A DNA stretch of 64,000 nt from Harmonia axyridis (lineage: Eukaryota; Arthropoda; Insecta; Coleoptera; Coccinellidae): the NCBI RefSeq assembly GCF_914767665.1, contig NC_059502.1, positions 43,139,812 to 43,203,811 on the forward strand. The letters run 5' to 3'. The translations under genes and the position numbers were made by a program. This document shows, piece after piece, positions 1-11,981 of the stretch; within the stretch, counting starts at the first letter, position 1, and every line of letters starts with the position of its first letter. A model generated the notes under the pieces. The model was given only the letters and a program-made list of their open reading frames with translations, was not told the DNA's origin and did not search any database.

Positions 1-167
1 ATCAAATCAACAACAGAAGTCAGTCGTGCATTTGTGATTACAGCAGCAATTAACCTTACCACGTGGGAGATTATAGCTAGCTGCGTGACATCCGAGTCCA
101 AGAAAATCAACAATGGATACTTGGATAATTGATCATTATACAGAAAGAATGAAGTAAGAACAAACCC
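1..167 (+). repeat. Partial monomer at left window edge with 8-bp deletion
   Basis: This is the right part of a monomer cut by the window. It reads caatggatacttgg where other units read caatgtggaatggcttacttgg, an 8-bp loss near 115. It also has private changes: attaacctt for attgacctt, gctagctgcg for gctacctgcg, and gaacaaaccc for gaacagtccc. Its linker is the gatcattatacagaaagaatg type, more typical of 5.9-28 kb, so an unseen B-type stretch may lie to the left. Confidence 0.85.
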
Positions 168-3100
168 TTATACCAATGTGGTTTCCATAGACACGTGTGT
201 CAAGCTTTCGTCCCTGTGCAATACGATGAAAAGTGTTAGAATGAGAAACATTGAAGAAAATAACAAACGAATGAAATCAACAACAGAAGTCAGTCGTGCA
301 TTTGTGGTTACAGCAGCAATTGACCTTACCACGTGGGAGATTATAGCTACCTGCGTGACATCCGAGTCCAAGAAAATCAACAATGTGGAATGGCCTACTT
401 GGATAAGTGTTGATTAAACAAAAAAAAAAATAAGAACAGTCCCTTATACCAAAGTGGTTTCCTTAGACACGTGTGTCAAGCTTTCGTCCCTGTGCAATAC
501 GATGAGAAGTGTTAGAATGAGAAACATTGAAGGAAATAACAAACAAATGAAATCAACATTAGAAGTCAGTCGTGCATTTGTGGTTACAGCAGCAATTGAC
601 CTTACCACGTGGGATATTATAGCTACCTTCGTGACATCCGAGTCCAAGATAATCAACAATGTGGAATGGCCTACTTGGATAATTGTTGATTAAACAAAAA
701 AAGAGAATAACAACAGTCCCTTATACCAAAGTGGTTTCCTTAGACACGTGTGTCAAGCTTTCGTCCCTGTGCAATACGATGAAATGTGTTAGAATGAGAA
801 ACATAGAAGGAAATAACAAACAAATGAAATCAACAACAGAAGTCAGTCGTGCATTTGTGGTTACAGCAGCAATTGACCTTACCACGTGGGAGATAATAGC
901 TACCTGCGTGACATTCGAGTCCAAGAAAATCAACAATGTGGAATGGCTTACTTGGATAATTGTTGATTGAACAAAAAGAAGGGAATAAAAACAGTCCCTC
1001 ATACCAAAGTGGTTTCCTTAGACACGTGTGCCAAGCTTTCGTCCCTGTGCAATAAGATGAGAAGTGTTAGAATGAGAAACATTGAAGGAAATAACAAACA
1101 AATGAAATCAACATTAGAAGTCAGTCGTGCATTTGTGGTTACAGCAGCAATTGACCTTACCACGTGGGAGATTATAGCTACCTGCGTGACATCCGAGTCC
1201 AAGAAAATCAACAATGTGGAATAGCTCACTTGGATAATTGTTGATTGAACAAAAAAAAAAATAAGAACAGTCCCTTATACCAAAGTTGTTCCCTTAGACA
1301 CGTGTGTCAAGCTTTCGTCCCTGTGCAATACGATGAGAAGTGTTAGAATGAGAAACATTGAAGGAAATAACAAACAAATGAAATCAACAACAGAAGTCAG
1401 TCGTGCATTTGTGGTTACAGCAGCAATTGACCTTACCACGTGGGAGCTTATAGCTACCTGCGTGACATCCGAGTCCGAGAAAATCAACAATGTGGAATGG
1501 CTTACTTGGATAATTGTTGATTGAACAAAAAGAAGGGAATAAGAACAGTCCCTTATACCAAAGTGGTTTCCTTAGACACGTGTGTCAAGCTTTCGTCCCT
1601 GTGCAATACGATGAGAAGTGTTAGAATGAGAAACATTGAAGGAAATAACAAACAAATGAAATCAACATTAGAAGTCAGTCGTGCATTTGTGGTTACAGCA
1701 GCAATTGACCTTACCACGTGGGAGATTATAGCTACCTTCGTGACATCCGAGTCCAAGAAAATCAACAATGTGGAATGGCCTACTAGGATAATTGTTGATT
1801 AAACAAAAAAAGAGAATAAGAACAGTCCCTTATACCAAAGTGGTTTCCTTAGACACGTGTGTCAAGCTTTCGTCCCTGTGCAATACGATGAAATGTGTTA
1901 GAATGAGAAACATTGAAGGAAATAACAAACAAATGAAATCAACAACAGAAGTCAGTCGTGCATTTGTGGTTACAGCAGCAATTGACCTTACCACGTGGGA
2001 GATAATAGCTACCTGCGTGACATTCGAGTCCAAGAAAATCAACAATGTGGAATGGCTTACTTGGATAATTGTTGATTGAACAAAAAGAAGGGAATAAAAA
2101 CAGTCCCTCATACCAAAGTGGTTTCCTTAGACACGTGTGCCAAGCTTTCGTCCCTGTGCAATAAGATGAGAAGTGTTAGAATGAGAAACATTGAAGAAAA
2201 TAACAAACAAATGAAATCAATATTAGAAGTCAGTCGTGCATTTGTGGTTACAGCAGCAATTGACCTTACCACGTGGGAGATTATAGCTACCTGCGTGACA
2301 TTCGAGTCCAAGAAAATCAACAATGTGGAATGGCTTACTTGGATAATTGTTCATTAAACAAAAAGAAGGGAATAAGAACAGTCCCTTATACCGAAGTGGT
2401 TTCCTTAGACACGTGTGTCAAGCTTTCGTCCCTGTGCAATACGATGAGAAATGTTAGAATGAGAAACATTGAAGGAAATAACAAACAAATGAAATCAACA
2501 TTAGAAGTCAGTCGTGCATTTGTGGTTACAGCAGCAATTGACCTTACCACGTGGGAGATTATAGCTACCTGCGTGACATCCGAGTCCAAGAAAATCAACA
2601 ATGTGGAATGGCCTACTTGGATAAGTGTTGATTAAACAAAAAAAAAAATAAGAACAGTCCCTTATACCAAAGTGGTTTCCTTAGACACGTGTGTCAAGCT
2701 TTCGTCCCTGTGCAATACGATGAGAAGTGTTAGAATGAGAAACATTGAAGGAAATAACAAACAAATGAAATCAACAACAGAAGTCAGTCGTGCATTTGTG
2801 GTTACAGCAGCAATTGACCTTACCACGTGGGAGCTTATAGCTACCTGCGTGACATCCGAGTCCAAGAAAATCAACAATGTGGAATGGCCTACTTGGATAA
2901 GTGTTGATTAAAAAAAAAAAAAATAAGAACAGTCCCTTATACCAAAGTTGTTCCCTTAGACACGTGTGTCAAGCTTTCGTCCCTGTGCAATAATACGATG
3001 AGAAGTGTTAGAATGAGAAACATTGAAGGAAATAACAAACAAATGAAATCAACAACAGAAGTCAGTCGTGCATTTGTGGTTACAGCAGCAATTGACCTTA

Positions 3101-3495
3101 CCACGTGGGAGCTTATAGCTACCTGCGTGACATCCGAGTCCAAGAAAATCAACAATGTGGAACGGCTTACTTCGATAATTGTTCATTAAACAAAAAGAAG
3201 GGAATAAGAACAGTCCCTTATACCGAAGTGGTTTCCTTAGACACGTGTGTCAAGCTTTCGTCCCTGTGCAATACGATGAGAAGTGTTAGAATGAGAAACA
3301 TTGAAGGAAATAACAAAAAAATGAAATCAACAACTGAAGTCAGTCGTGCATTTGTGGTTACAGCAGCAATTGACCTTACCACGTGGGAGATTATAGCTAC
3401 CTGCGTGACATCCGAGTCCAAGAAAATCAACAATGTGGAACGGCTTACTTGGATAATTGTTCATTAAACAAAAAGAATTGAATAAGAACAGTCAT
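168..3495 (+). repeat. Zone A: A-tract-linker monomers, older 4-monomer period
   Basis: Twelve monomers start at 168, 444, 721, 999, 1275, 1553, 1830, 2108, 2386, 2662, 2937 and 3218. Linkers are gttgattaaac or gttgattgaac followed by A runs of variable length, so spacing is 275-278 bp. Box 1 is CACGTG in all of them, and box 2 is followed by gggagatt or gggagctt. The monomer at 2937 has a 3-bp taa insertion (caataatacgatg, near 2990-2998) and is 281 bp. The units at 999 and 2108 share the rare gtgccaagc and aataagatg changes. The zone closely resembles 33476-36249, so it is a relative of zone D. Confidence 0.9.
432..2200 (+). repeat. 4-monomer period of 1109 bp in zone A
   Basis: Monomers at 444, 721 and 999 match those at 1553, 1830 and 2108 in order (shift 1109). 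The pair 721/1830 shares gaaatgtgttag and acattcgag, and the pair 999/2108 shares gtgccaagc and aataagatg. Private differences have built up (for example gggatatt and aagataatc only in the 444 unit, catagaag/cattgaag in 721/1830, caatattag only in the 2108 unit). This makes it an older duplication than those near 10 kb. The fourth units (1275 and 2386) do not match. Confidence 0.75.
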
Positions 3496-5991
3496 TTATA
3501 CCAAAGTCGTATCCTTAGACACGTGTGTCAAGCTTTCGTCCCTGTGCAATACGATGAAAAGTGATAGAATGAGAAACATTGAAGGAAATAACAAACAAAT
3601 GAAATCAACAACAGAAGTCAGTCGTGCATTTGTGGTTACAGCAGCAATTGACCTCACCACGTTACAGATTATAGCTACCTGCGTGTCATCCGAGTCCAAG
3701 AAAATCAACAATGTGGAATGGCTTACTTGGATAATTGATCATCATACAGAAAGAAGGGAATAAGAACAGTCCCTTATACCGATGTGGTTTCCATAGACAC
3801 GTGTGTCAAGCTTTCGTCCCTGTGCAATACGATGAAAAGTGTTAGAATGAGAAACATTGAAGGAAATAACAAACAAATGAAATCAACATTAGAAGTCAGT
3901 CGTGCATTTGTGGTTAAAGCAGCAATTGACCTTACCACGTGGGAGATTATAGCTACCTGCGTGACATCCGAGTCCAAGAAAATCAACAATGTGGAATGGC
4001 TTACTTGGATAATTGATCATTATACAGAAAGAATAAAGTAAGAACAGTTCCTTATACCAAAGTGGTTTCCTTAGACACGTGTGTCAAGCTTTCGTCCCTG
4101 TGCAATACGATGAAAAGTGTTAGAATGAGAAACATTGAAGAAAATAACAAACGAATGAAATCAACAACAGAAGTCAGTCGTGCATTTGTGGTTACAGCAG
4201 CAATTGACCTTACCACGTGGGAGATTATAGCTACCTGCGTGACATCCGAGTCCAAGAAAATCAACAATGTGGAATGGCTTATTTGGATAATTGTTCATTA
4301 AACAAAAAGAAGGGAATAAGAACAGTCCCTTATACCAAAGTGGTTTCCTTAGACACGCGTGTCAAGCTTTCGTCTCTGTGCAATACGATGAAAAGTGTTA
4401 GAATGAGAAACATTGAAGAAAATAACAAACGAATGAAATCAACAACAGAAGTCAGTCGTGCATTTGTGGTTACAGCAGCGATTGACCTTACCACGTGGGA
4501 CAGCTACCTGCGTGACATCCGAGACCAAGAAAATGAACAATGTGGAACGGCTTACTTGGATAATTGTTCATTAACGAAAAGAAGGGAATAAGTACAGTCC
4601 CTTATACCAAAGTGGTTTCCTCAGACACGTGTGTCAAGCTTTCGTCCCTGTGCAATACGATGAAAAATGTTAGAATGAGAAACATAAGGGGAAATAACAA
4701 ACAAATGAAATCAACAACAGAAGTCAGTCGTGCATTTGTGGTTACAGCAGCAATTGACCTTACCACGTAAAAGATAATAGCTACCTGCGTGTCATCCGAG
4801 TCCAAGAAAATCAACAATGTGGAATGGCTTACTTGGATAATTGTTCATTAAACAAAAAGAAGGAAATAAGAACAGTCCCTTATACCAAAGTGGTTTCCTT
4901 AGACACGCGTGTCAAGCTTTCGTCCCTGTGCAATACGATGAAAAGTGTTAGAATGAGAAACATTGAAGAAAATAACAAACGAATGAAATCAACAACAGAA
5001 GTCAGTCGTGCATTTGTGGTTACAGCAGCAATTGACCTTATCACGTAAAAGATAATAGCTACCTGCGTGTCATCCGAGTCCAAGAAAATCAACAATGTGG
5101 AATGGCTTACTTGGATAATTGTTCATTAAACAAAAAGAAGGGAATAAGAACAGTCCCTTATACCAAAGTGGTTTCCTTAGACACGCGTGTCAAGCTTTCG
5201 TCCCTGTGCAATACGATGAAAAGTGTTAGAATGAGAAACATTGAAGAAAATAACAAACGAATGAAATCAAAAACAGAAGTCAGTCGTGCATTTGTGGTTA
5301 CAGCAGCAATTGACCTTACCACGTGGGAGATTACAGCTACCTGCGTGACATCCGAGCCCAAGAAAATGAACAATGTGGAACGGCTTACTTGGATAATTGT
5401 TCATTAAACAAAAAGAAGGGAATAAGAACAGTCCCTTATACCAAAGTTGTTTCCTTAGACACCTGTGTCAAGCTTTCGTTCCTGTGCAATACGATGAAAA
5501 GTGTTAGAATGAGAAACATAGAAGGAAATAACAAACAAATGAAATCAACAACAGAAGTCAGTCGTGCATTTGTGGTTACAGCAGCAATTGACCTTACCAC
5601 GTGGGAGATTATAGCTACCTGCGTGACATCCGAGTCCAAGAAAATCAACAATGTGGAATGCCTTACTTGGATAATTGTTCATTAAACAAAACGAAGGGAA
5701 TAAGAACAGTCCCTTATACTAAAGTCGTATCCTTAGACACGCGTGTCAAGCTTTCGTCCCTGTGCAATACGATGAAAAGTGTAAGAATGAGAAACATAGA
5801 AGGAAATAACAAACAAATGAAATCAACAACAGAAGTCAGTCGTGCATTTGTGGTTACAGCAGCAATTGACCTTACCACGTGGGAGATTAAAGCTACCTGC
5901 GTGACATTCGAGTCCAAGAAAATCAACAATGTGGAATGGCTTACTTGGATAATTGTTGATTGAACAAAACGAAGGGAATGAGAACAGTCCC
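3496..5991 (+). repeat. Zone B1: mixed monomers before the 7-mer repeat
   Basis: Nine monomers start at 3496, 3774, 4052, 4330, 4602, 4880, 5158, 5436 and 5714. The first three follow the order agtcgtatcc/ttacag unit, ccgatgtgg/ccatag unit, gttccttatacc unit. That order recurs near 10.2, 12.7, 21.5, 23.7 and 27.1 kb. The units at 4602 and 4880 carry cacgtaaaag at box 2. CACGCG at box 1 first appears at 4330. Confidence 0.88.
4330..4601 (+). repeat. 272-bp monomer with two small deletions
   Basis: Near 4497-4502 the unit reads gtgggacagctacc where relatives read gtgggagattacagctacc, a 5-bp loss just after CACGTG. The linker near 4573 reads cattaacgaaaag, one A shorter than cattaaacgaaaag at 44820. 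Together these explain the 272-bp length. It also has gagaccaag for gagtccaag. Confidence 0.85.
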
Positions 5992-7775
5992 TTTTACCAG
6001 AGTGGTTTCCTTAGACACGCGTGTCAAGCTTTCGTCCCTGTGCAATACGATGAAAAGTGTAAGAATGAGAAACATAGAAGGAAATAACAAACAGATGAAA
6101 TCAACAACAGAAGTCAGTCGTGCATTTGTGGTTACAGCAGCAATTGAACTTACCACGTAAAAGATAATAGCTACCTGCGTGTCATCCGAGTCCAAGAAAA
6201 TCAACAATGTGGAATGGCTTACTTGGATAATTGATCATTATACAGAAAAAAGGGAATAAGAACAGTCCCTTATACCAATGTGGTTTCCATAGACACGTGT
6301 GTCAAGCTTTCGTCCCTGTGCAATACGATGAGAAGTGTTAGAATGAGAAACATTGAAGGAAATAACAAACAAATCAAATCAACAACAGAAGTCAGTCGTG
6401 CATTTGTGATTACAGCAGCAATTGACCTTACCACGTGGGAGATTATAGCTACCTGCGTGACATCCGAGTCCAAGAAAATCAACAATGTGGAATGGCTTAC
6501 TTGGATAATTGATCATTATACAGAAAGAATGAAGTAAGAACAGTCCCTTATACCAATGTGGTTTCCATAGACACGTGTGTCAAGCTTTCGTCCCTGTGCA
6601 TTACGATGAAAAGTGTTAGAATGAGAAACATTGAAGAAAATAACAAACGAATGAAATCAACAACAGAAGTCAGTCGTGCATTTGTGGTTACAGCAGCGAT
6701 TGACCTTACCACGTGGGAGATTACAGCTACCTGCGTGACATCCGAGTCCAAGAAAATGAACAATGTGGAACGGCTTACTTGGATAATTGTTCATTAAACA
6801 AAAAGAAGGGAATAAGTACAGTCCCTTTTACGAAAGTGGTTTCCTCAGACACGTGTGTCAAGCTCTCGTCCCTGTGCAATACGATGAAGAATGTTAGAAT
6901 GAGAAACATAAGGGGAAATAACAAACAAATGAAATCAAAAACAGAAGTCAGTCGTGCATTTGTGGTTACAGCAGCAATTGACCTTACCACGTAAAAGATA
7001 ATAGCTACCTGCGTGTCATCCGAGTCCAAGAAAATCAACAATGTGGAATGGCTCACTTGGATAATTGATCATTATACAGAAAGAAGGGAATAAGAACAGT
7101 CCCTTATACCAAAGTGGTTTCCTTAGACACGCGTGTCAAGCTTTCGTCTCTGTGCAATACGATGAAAAGTGTTAGAATGAGAAACATTGAAGAAAATAAC
7201 AAACGAATGAAATCAACAACAGAAGTCAGTCGTGCATTTGTGGTTACAGCAGCAATTGACCTTACCACGTGGGAGATTAAAGCTACCTGCGTTACATTCG
7301 AGTCCAAGAAAATCAACAATGTGGAATGGCTTACTTGGAGAATTGTTGATTGAACAAAACGAAGGGAATGAGAACAGTCCCTTATACCAAAGTGGTTTCC
7401 TTAGACACGCGTGTCAAGCTTTCGTCCCTGTGCAATACGATGAAAAGTGTAAGAATGAGAAACATAGAAGGAAATAACAAACAAATGAAATCAACAACAG
7501 AAGTCAGTCGTGCATTTGTGGTTACAGCAGCATTTGACCTTACCACGTAAAAGATAATAGCTACCTGCGTGTCATCCGAGTCCAAGAAAATCAACAATGT
7601 GGAATGGCTTACTTGGATAATTGATCATTATACAGAAAGAAGGGAATAAGAACAGTCCCTTATACCAATGTGGTTTCCATAGACACGTGTGTCAAGCTTT
7701 CGTCCCTGTGCAATACGATGAGAAGTGTTAGAATGAGAAACATTGAAGGAAATAACAAACAAATCAAATCAACAA
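5830..7775 (+). repeat. 7-mer higher-order repeat (1946 bp), copy 1
   Basis: From 5830 the sequence matches that 1946 bp downstream almost base for base. Shared private marks include ttttaccagagtgg, gaacttaccacg, the rare gcgttacattcg (7290 and 9236 areas) and gcatttgacc (7533 and 9479 areas). Differences I found are few: tttacgaaag/atacgaaag, agctctcg/agctttcg and aaaacagaag/caacagaag near 6830-6940, gtccctt/gtctctt near 8490, and gctcact/gctcatt near 9000. The left edge is set by the last mismatch before 7776 in the second copy. Confidence 0.85.
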
Positions 7776-9605
7776 CAGAAGTCAGTCGTGCATTTGTGGT
7801 TACAGCAGCAATTGACCTTACCACGTGGGAGATTAAAGCTACCTGCGTGACATTCGAGTCCAAGAAAATCAACAATGTGGAATGGCTTACTTGGATAATT
7901 GTTGATTGAACAAAACGAAGGGAATGAGAACAGTCCCTTTTACCAGAGTGGTTTCCTTAGACACGCGTGTCAAGCTTTCGTCCCTGTGCAATACGATGAA
8001 AAGTGTAAGAATGAGAAACATAGAAGGAAATAACAAACAGATGAAATCAACAACAGAAGTCAGTCGTGCATTTGTGGTTACAGCAGCAATTGAACTTACC
8101 ACGTAAAAGATAATAGCTACCTGCGTGTCATCCGAGTCCAAGAAAATCAACAATGTGGAATGGCTTACTTGGATAATTGATCATTATACAGAAAAAAGGG
8201 AATAAGAACAGTCCCTTATACCAATGTGGTTTCCATAGACACGTGTGTCAAGCTTTCGTCCCTGTGCAATACGATGAGAAGTGTTAGAATGAGAAACATT
8301 GAAGGAAATAACAAACAAATCAAATCAACAACAGAAGTCAGTCGTGCATTTGTGATTACAGCAGCAATTGACCTTACCACGTGGGAGATTATAGCTACCT
8401 GCGTGACATCCGAGTCCAAGAAAATCAACAATGTGGAATGGCTTACTTGGATAATTGATCATTATACAGAAAGAATGAAGTAAGAACAGTCTCTTATACC
8501 AATGTGGTTTCCATAGACACGTGTGTCAAGCTTTCGTCCCTGTGCATTACGATGAAAAGTGTTAGAATGAGAAACATTGAAGAAAATAACAAACGAATGA
8601 AATCAACAACAGAAGTCAGTCGTGCATTTGTGGTTACAGCAGCGATTGACCTTACCACGTGGGAGATTACAGCTACCTGCGTGACATCCGAGTCCAAGAA
8701 AATGAACAATGTGGAACGGCTTACTTGGATAATTGTTCATTAAACAAAAAGAAGGGAATAAGTACAGTCCCTTATACGAAAGTGGTTTCCTCAGACACGT
8801 GTGTCAAGCTTTCGTCCCTGTGCAATACGATGAAGAATGTTAGAATGAGAAACATAAGGGGAAATAACAAACAAATGAAATCAACAACAGAAGTCAGTCG
8901 TGCATTTGTGGTTACAGCAGCAATTGACCTTACCACGTAAAAGATAATAGCTACCTGCGTGTCATCCGAGTCCAAGAAAATCAACAATGTGGAATGGCTC
9001 ATTTGGATAATTGATCATTATACAGAAAGAAGGGAATAAGAACAGTCCCTTATACCAAAGTGGTTTCCTTAGACACGCGTGTCAAGCTTTCGTCTCTGTG
9101 CAATACGATGAAAAGTGTTAGAATGAGAAACATTGAAGAAAATAACAAACGAATGAAATCAACAACAGAAGTCAGTCGTGCATTTGTGGTTACAGCAGCA
9201 ATTGACCTTACCACGTGGGAGATTAAAGCTACCTGCGTTACATTCGAGTCCAAGAAAATCAACAATGTGGAATGGCTTACTTGGAGAATTGTTGATTGAA
9301 CAAAACGAAGGGAATGAGAACAGTCCCTTATACCAAAGTGGTTTCCTTAGACACGCGTGTCAAGCTTTCGTCCCTGTGCAATACGATGAAAAGTGTAAGA
9401 ATGAGAAACATAGAAGGAAATAACAAACAAATGAAATCAACAACAGAAGTCAGTCGTGCATTTGTGGTTACAGCAGCATTTGACCTTACCACGTAAAAGA
9501 TAATAGCTACCTGCGTGTCATCCGAGTCCAAGAAAATCAACAATGTGGAATGGCTTACTTGGATAATTGATCATTATACAGAAAGAAGGGAATAAGAACA
9601 GTCCC
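5992..9605 (+). repeat. Zone B2: monomers of the 7-mer higher-order repeat
   Basis: Thirteen monomers start at 5992, 6270, 6548, 6826, 7104, 7382, 7660, 7938, 8216, 8494, 8772, 9050 and 9328, all 278 bp. The order from 5992 is: acgaag/ttttaccag unit; caaatcaaatc unit; cattacgatg unit; cataaggggaaa unit; cgtctctg with attaaagc unit; agtgtaag with cacgtaaaag unit; hybrid unit at 7660. The next six repeat the first six. The HindIII site is lost in 6826-7103 (aagctctcg). Confidence 0.9.
7660..7937 (+). repeat. Chimeric monomer at the 7-mer duplication joint
   Basis: The front (ccaatgtgg, ccatag, agaagtgttag, caaatcaaatc) matches the 6270/9606 type. The rear (gggagattaaagc, acattcgag, gttgattgaac, acgaaggg) matches the rear of the 5714 unit. 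The switch lies between 7776 and 7799. This is what a misaligned crossover between two different monomers would leave. Confidence 0.8.
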
Positions 9606-9744
9606 TTATACCAATGTGGTTTCCATAGACACGTGTGTCAAGCTTTCGTCCCTGTGCAATACGATGAGAAGTGTTAGAATGAGAAACATTGAAGGAAATA
9701 ACAAACAAATCAAATCAACAACAGAAGTCAGTCGTGCATTTGTG
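7776..9744 (+). repeat. 7-mer higher-order repeat, copy 2 (slightly over one period)
   Basis: This is the second copy at shift 1946. Matching ends at 9745, where gtgattac replaces the gtggttac seen at 7799. The overlap of the two edges confines the exchange point to 7776-7799 in the hybrid monomer, in the conserved stretch just before gtggttac. Confidence 0.85.
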
Positions 9745-11981
9745 ATTACAGCAGCAATTGACCTTACCACGTGGGAGATTATAGCTACCTGCGTGACATC
9801 CGAGTCCAAGAAAATCAACAATGTGGAATGGCTTACTTGGATAATTGATCATTATACAGAAAGAATGAAGTAAGAACAGTCCCTTATACCAATGTGGTTT
9901 CCATAGACACGTGTGTCAAGCTTTCGTCCCTGTGCATTACGATGAAAAGTGTTAGAATGAGAAACATTGAAGAAAATAACAAACGAATGAAATCAACAAC
10001 AGAAGACAGTCGTGCATTTGTGGTGACAGCAGCAATTGACCTTACCACGTGGGAGATTATAGCTACCTGCGTGACATCCGAGTCCAAGAAAATCAACAAT
10101 GTGGAACGGCTTACTTGGATAATTGTTCATTAAACAAAAAGAATTGAATAAGAACAGTCCCTTATACCAAAGTCGTATCCTTAGACACGTGTGTCAAGCT
10201 TTCGTCCCTGTGCAATACGATGAAAAGTGTTAGAATGAGAAACATTGAAGGAAATAACAAACAAATGAAATCAACAACAGAAGTCAGTCGTGCATTTGTG
10301 GTTACAGCAGCAATTGACCTCACCACGTTACAGATTATAGCTACCTGCGTGTCATCCGAGTCCAAGAAAATCAACAATGTGGAATGGCTTACTTGGATAA
10401 TTGATCATCATACAGAAAGAAGGGAATAAGAACAGTCCCTTATACCGATGTGGTTTCCATAGACACGTGTGTCAAGCTTTCGTCCCTGTGCAATACGATG
10501 AAAAGTGTTAGAATGAGAAACATTGAAGGAAATAACAAACAAATGAAATCAACATCAGAAGTCAGTCGTGCATTTGTGGTTAAAGCAGCAATTGACCTTA
10601 CCACGTGGGAGATTATAGCTACCTGCGTGACATCCGAGTCCAAGAAAATCAACAATGTGGAATGGCTCACTTGGATAATTGATCATTATACAGAAAGAAT
10701 GAAGTAAGAACAGTTCCTTATACCAAAGTGGTTTCCTTAGACACGTGTGTCAAGCTTTCGTCCCTGTGCAATACGATGAAAAGTGTTAGAATGAGAAACA
10801 TTGAAGAAAATAACAAACGAATGAAATCAACAACAGAAGTCAGTCGTGCATTTGTGGTTACAGCAGCAATTGACCTTACCACGTGGGAGATTATAGCTAC
10901 CTGCGTGACATCCGAGTCCAAGAAAATCAACAATGTGGAATGGCTTATTTGGATAATTGTTCATTAAACAAAAAGAAGGGAATAAGAACAGTCCCTTATA
11001 CCAAAGTGGTTTCCTTAGACACGCGTGTCAAGCTTTCGTCCCTGTGCAATACGATGAAAAGTGTTAGAATGAGAAACATTGAAGAAAATAACAAACGAAT
11101 GAAATCAACAACAGAAGTCAGTCGTGCATTAGTGGTTACAGCAGCAATTGACCTTACCACGTAAAAGATAATAGCTACCTGCGTGTCATCCGAGTCCAAG
11201 AAAATCAACAATGTGGAATGGCTCACTTGGATAATTGATCATTATACAGAAAGAAGGGAATAAGAACAGTCCCTTATACCAATGTGGTTTCCTTAGACAC
11301 GCGTGTCAAGCTTTCGTCCCTGTGCAATACGACGAAAAGTGTAAGAATGAGAAACATTGAAGGAAATAACAAACAAATGAAATCAACATTAGAAGTCAGT
11401 CGTGCATTTGTGGTTACAGCAGCAATTGACCTTACCTAGTGGGAGATTATAGCTACCTGCGTGACATCCGAGTCCAAGAAAATCAACAATGTGGAATGGC
11501 TTACTTGGATAATTGATCATTTTACAGAAAGAAGGGAATAAGAACAGTCCCTTATACCAATGTGGTTTCCATAGACACGTGTGTCAAGCTTTCGTCCCTG
11601 TGCAATACGATGAGAAGTGTTAGAATGAGAAGCATTGAAGGAAATAACAAACAAATCAAATCAACAACAGAAGTCAGTCGTGCATTTGTGATTACAGCAG
11701 CAATTGACCTTACCACGTAAAAGATAATAGCTACCTGCGTGTCATCCGAGTCCAAGAAAATCAACAATGTGGAATGGCTCACTTGGATAATTGATCATTA
11801 TACAGAGAGAAGGGAATAAGAACAGTCCCTTATACCAATGTGGTTTCCTTAGACACGCGTGTCAAGCTTTCGTCCCTGTGCAATACGATGAAAAGTGTAA
11901 GAATGAGAAACATAGAAGGAAATAACAAACAAATGAAATCAACAACAGAAGTCAGTCGTGCATTTGTGGTTACAGCAGCAA
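9480..11981 (+). repeat. 9-mer higher-order repeat (2502 bp), copy 1
   Basis: Each rare mark here recurs 2502 bp later: gaagacagtcg with gtggtgacagc (10005-10025), acatcagaag (10552), gcattagtgg (11128), acgacgaaaag with acctagtggg (11330-11437), cattttacag (11518), gagaagcattg (11628) and cagagagaagg (11803). I found no difference between the two copies. The left edge is the gcattt/gcaatt mismatch at 9479. Confidence 0.9.

Noticed and set aside
168..383. Minus-strand frame of 71 codons with a hydrophobic stretch, repeated in almost every monomer; looks like a small membrane protein family
   Set aside because: It is a shadow of the satellite: it overlaps an equally open plus-strand frame in every unit, there is no promoter or start context I can recognise, and 278 bp is not a multiple of three.
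6240..6250. TGATCA palindrome in gatcattatacag linkers as a possible origin or binding site
   Set aside because: It is a 6-bp palindrome present only in one linker type and expected by chance at this composition; nothing else supports a function.
7232..7477. Distinct 81-codon plus-strand frame repeated at 9178
   Set aside because: It exists only because gcgttacattcg removes a stop in the 7104 and 9050 units, which are copies in the 7-mer repeat. It is one event copied, not an independent gene.
7382..7659. Idea that each monomer must keep at least one intact CACGTG
   Set aside because: This unit and others have CACGCG at box 1 and cacgta at box 2, so no box is intact.
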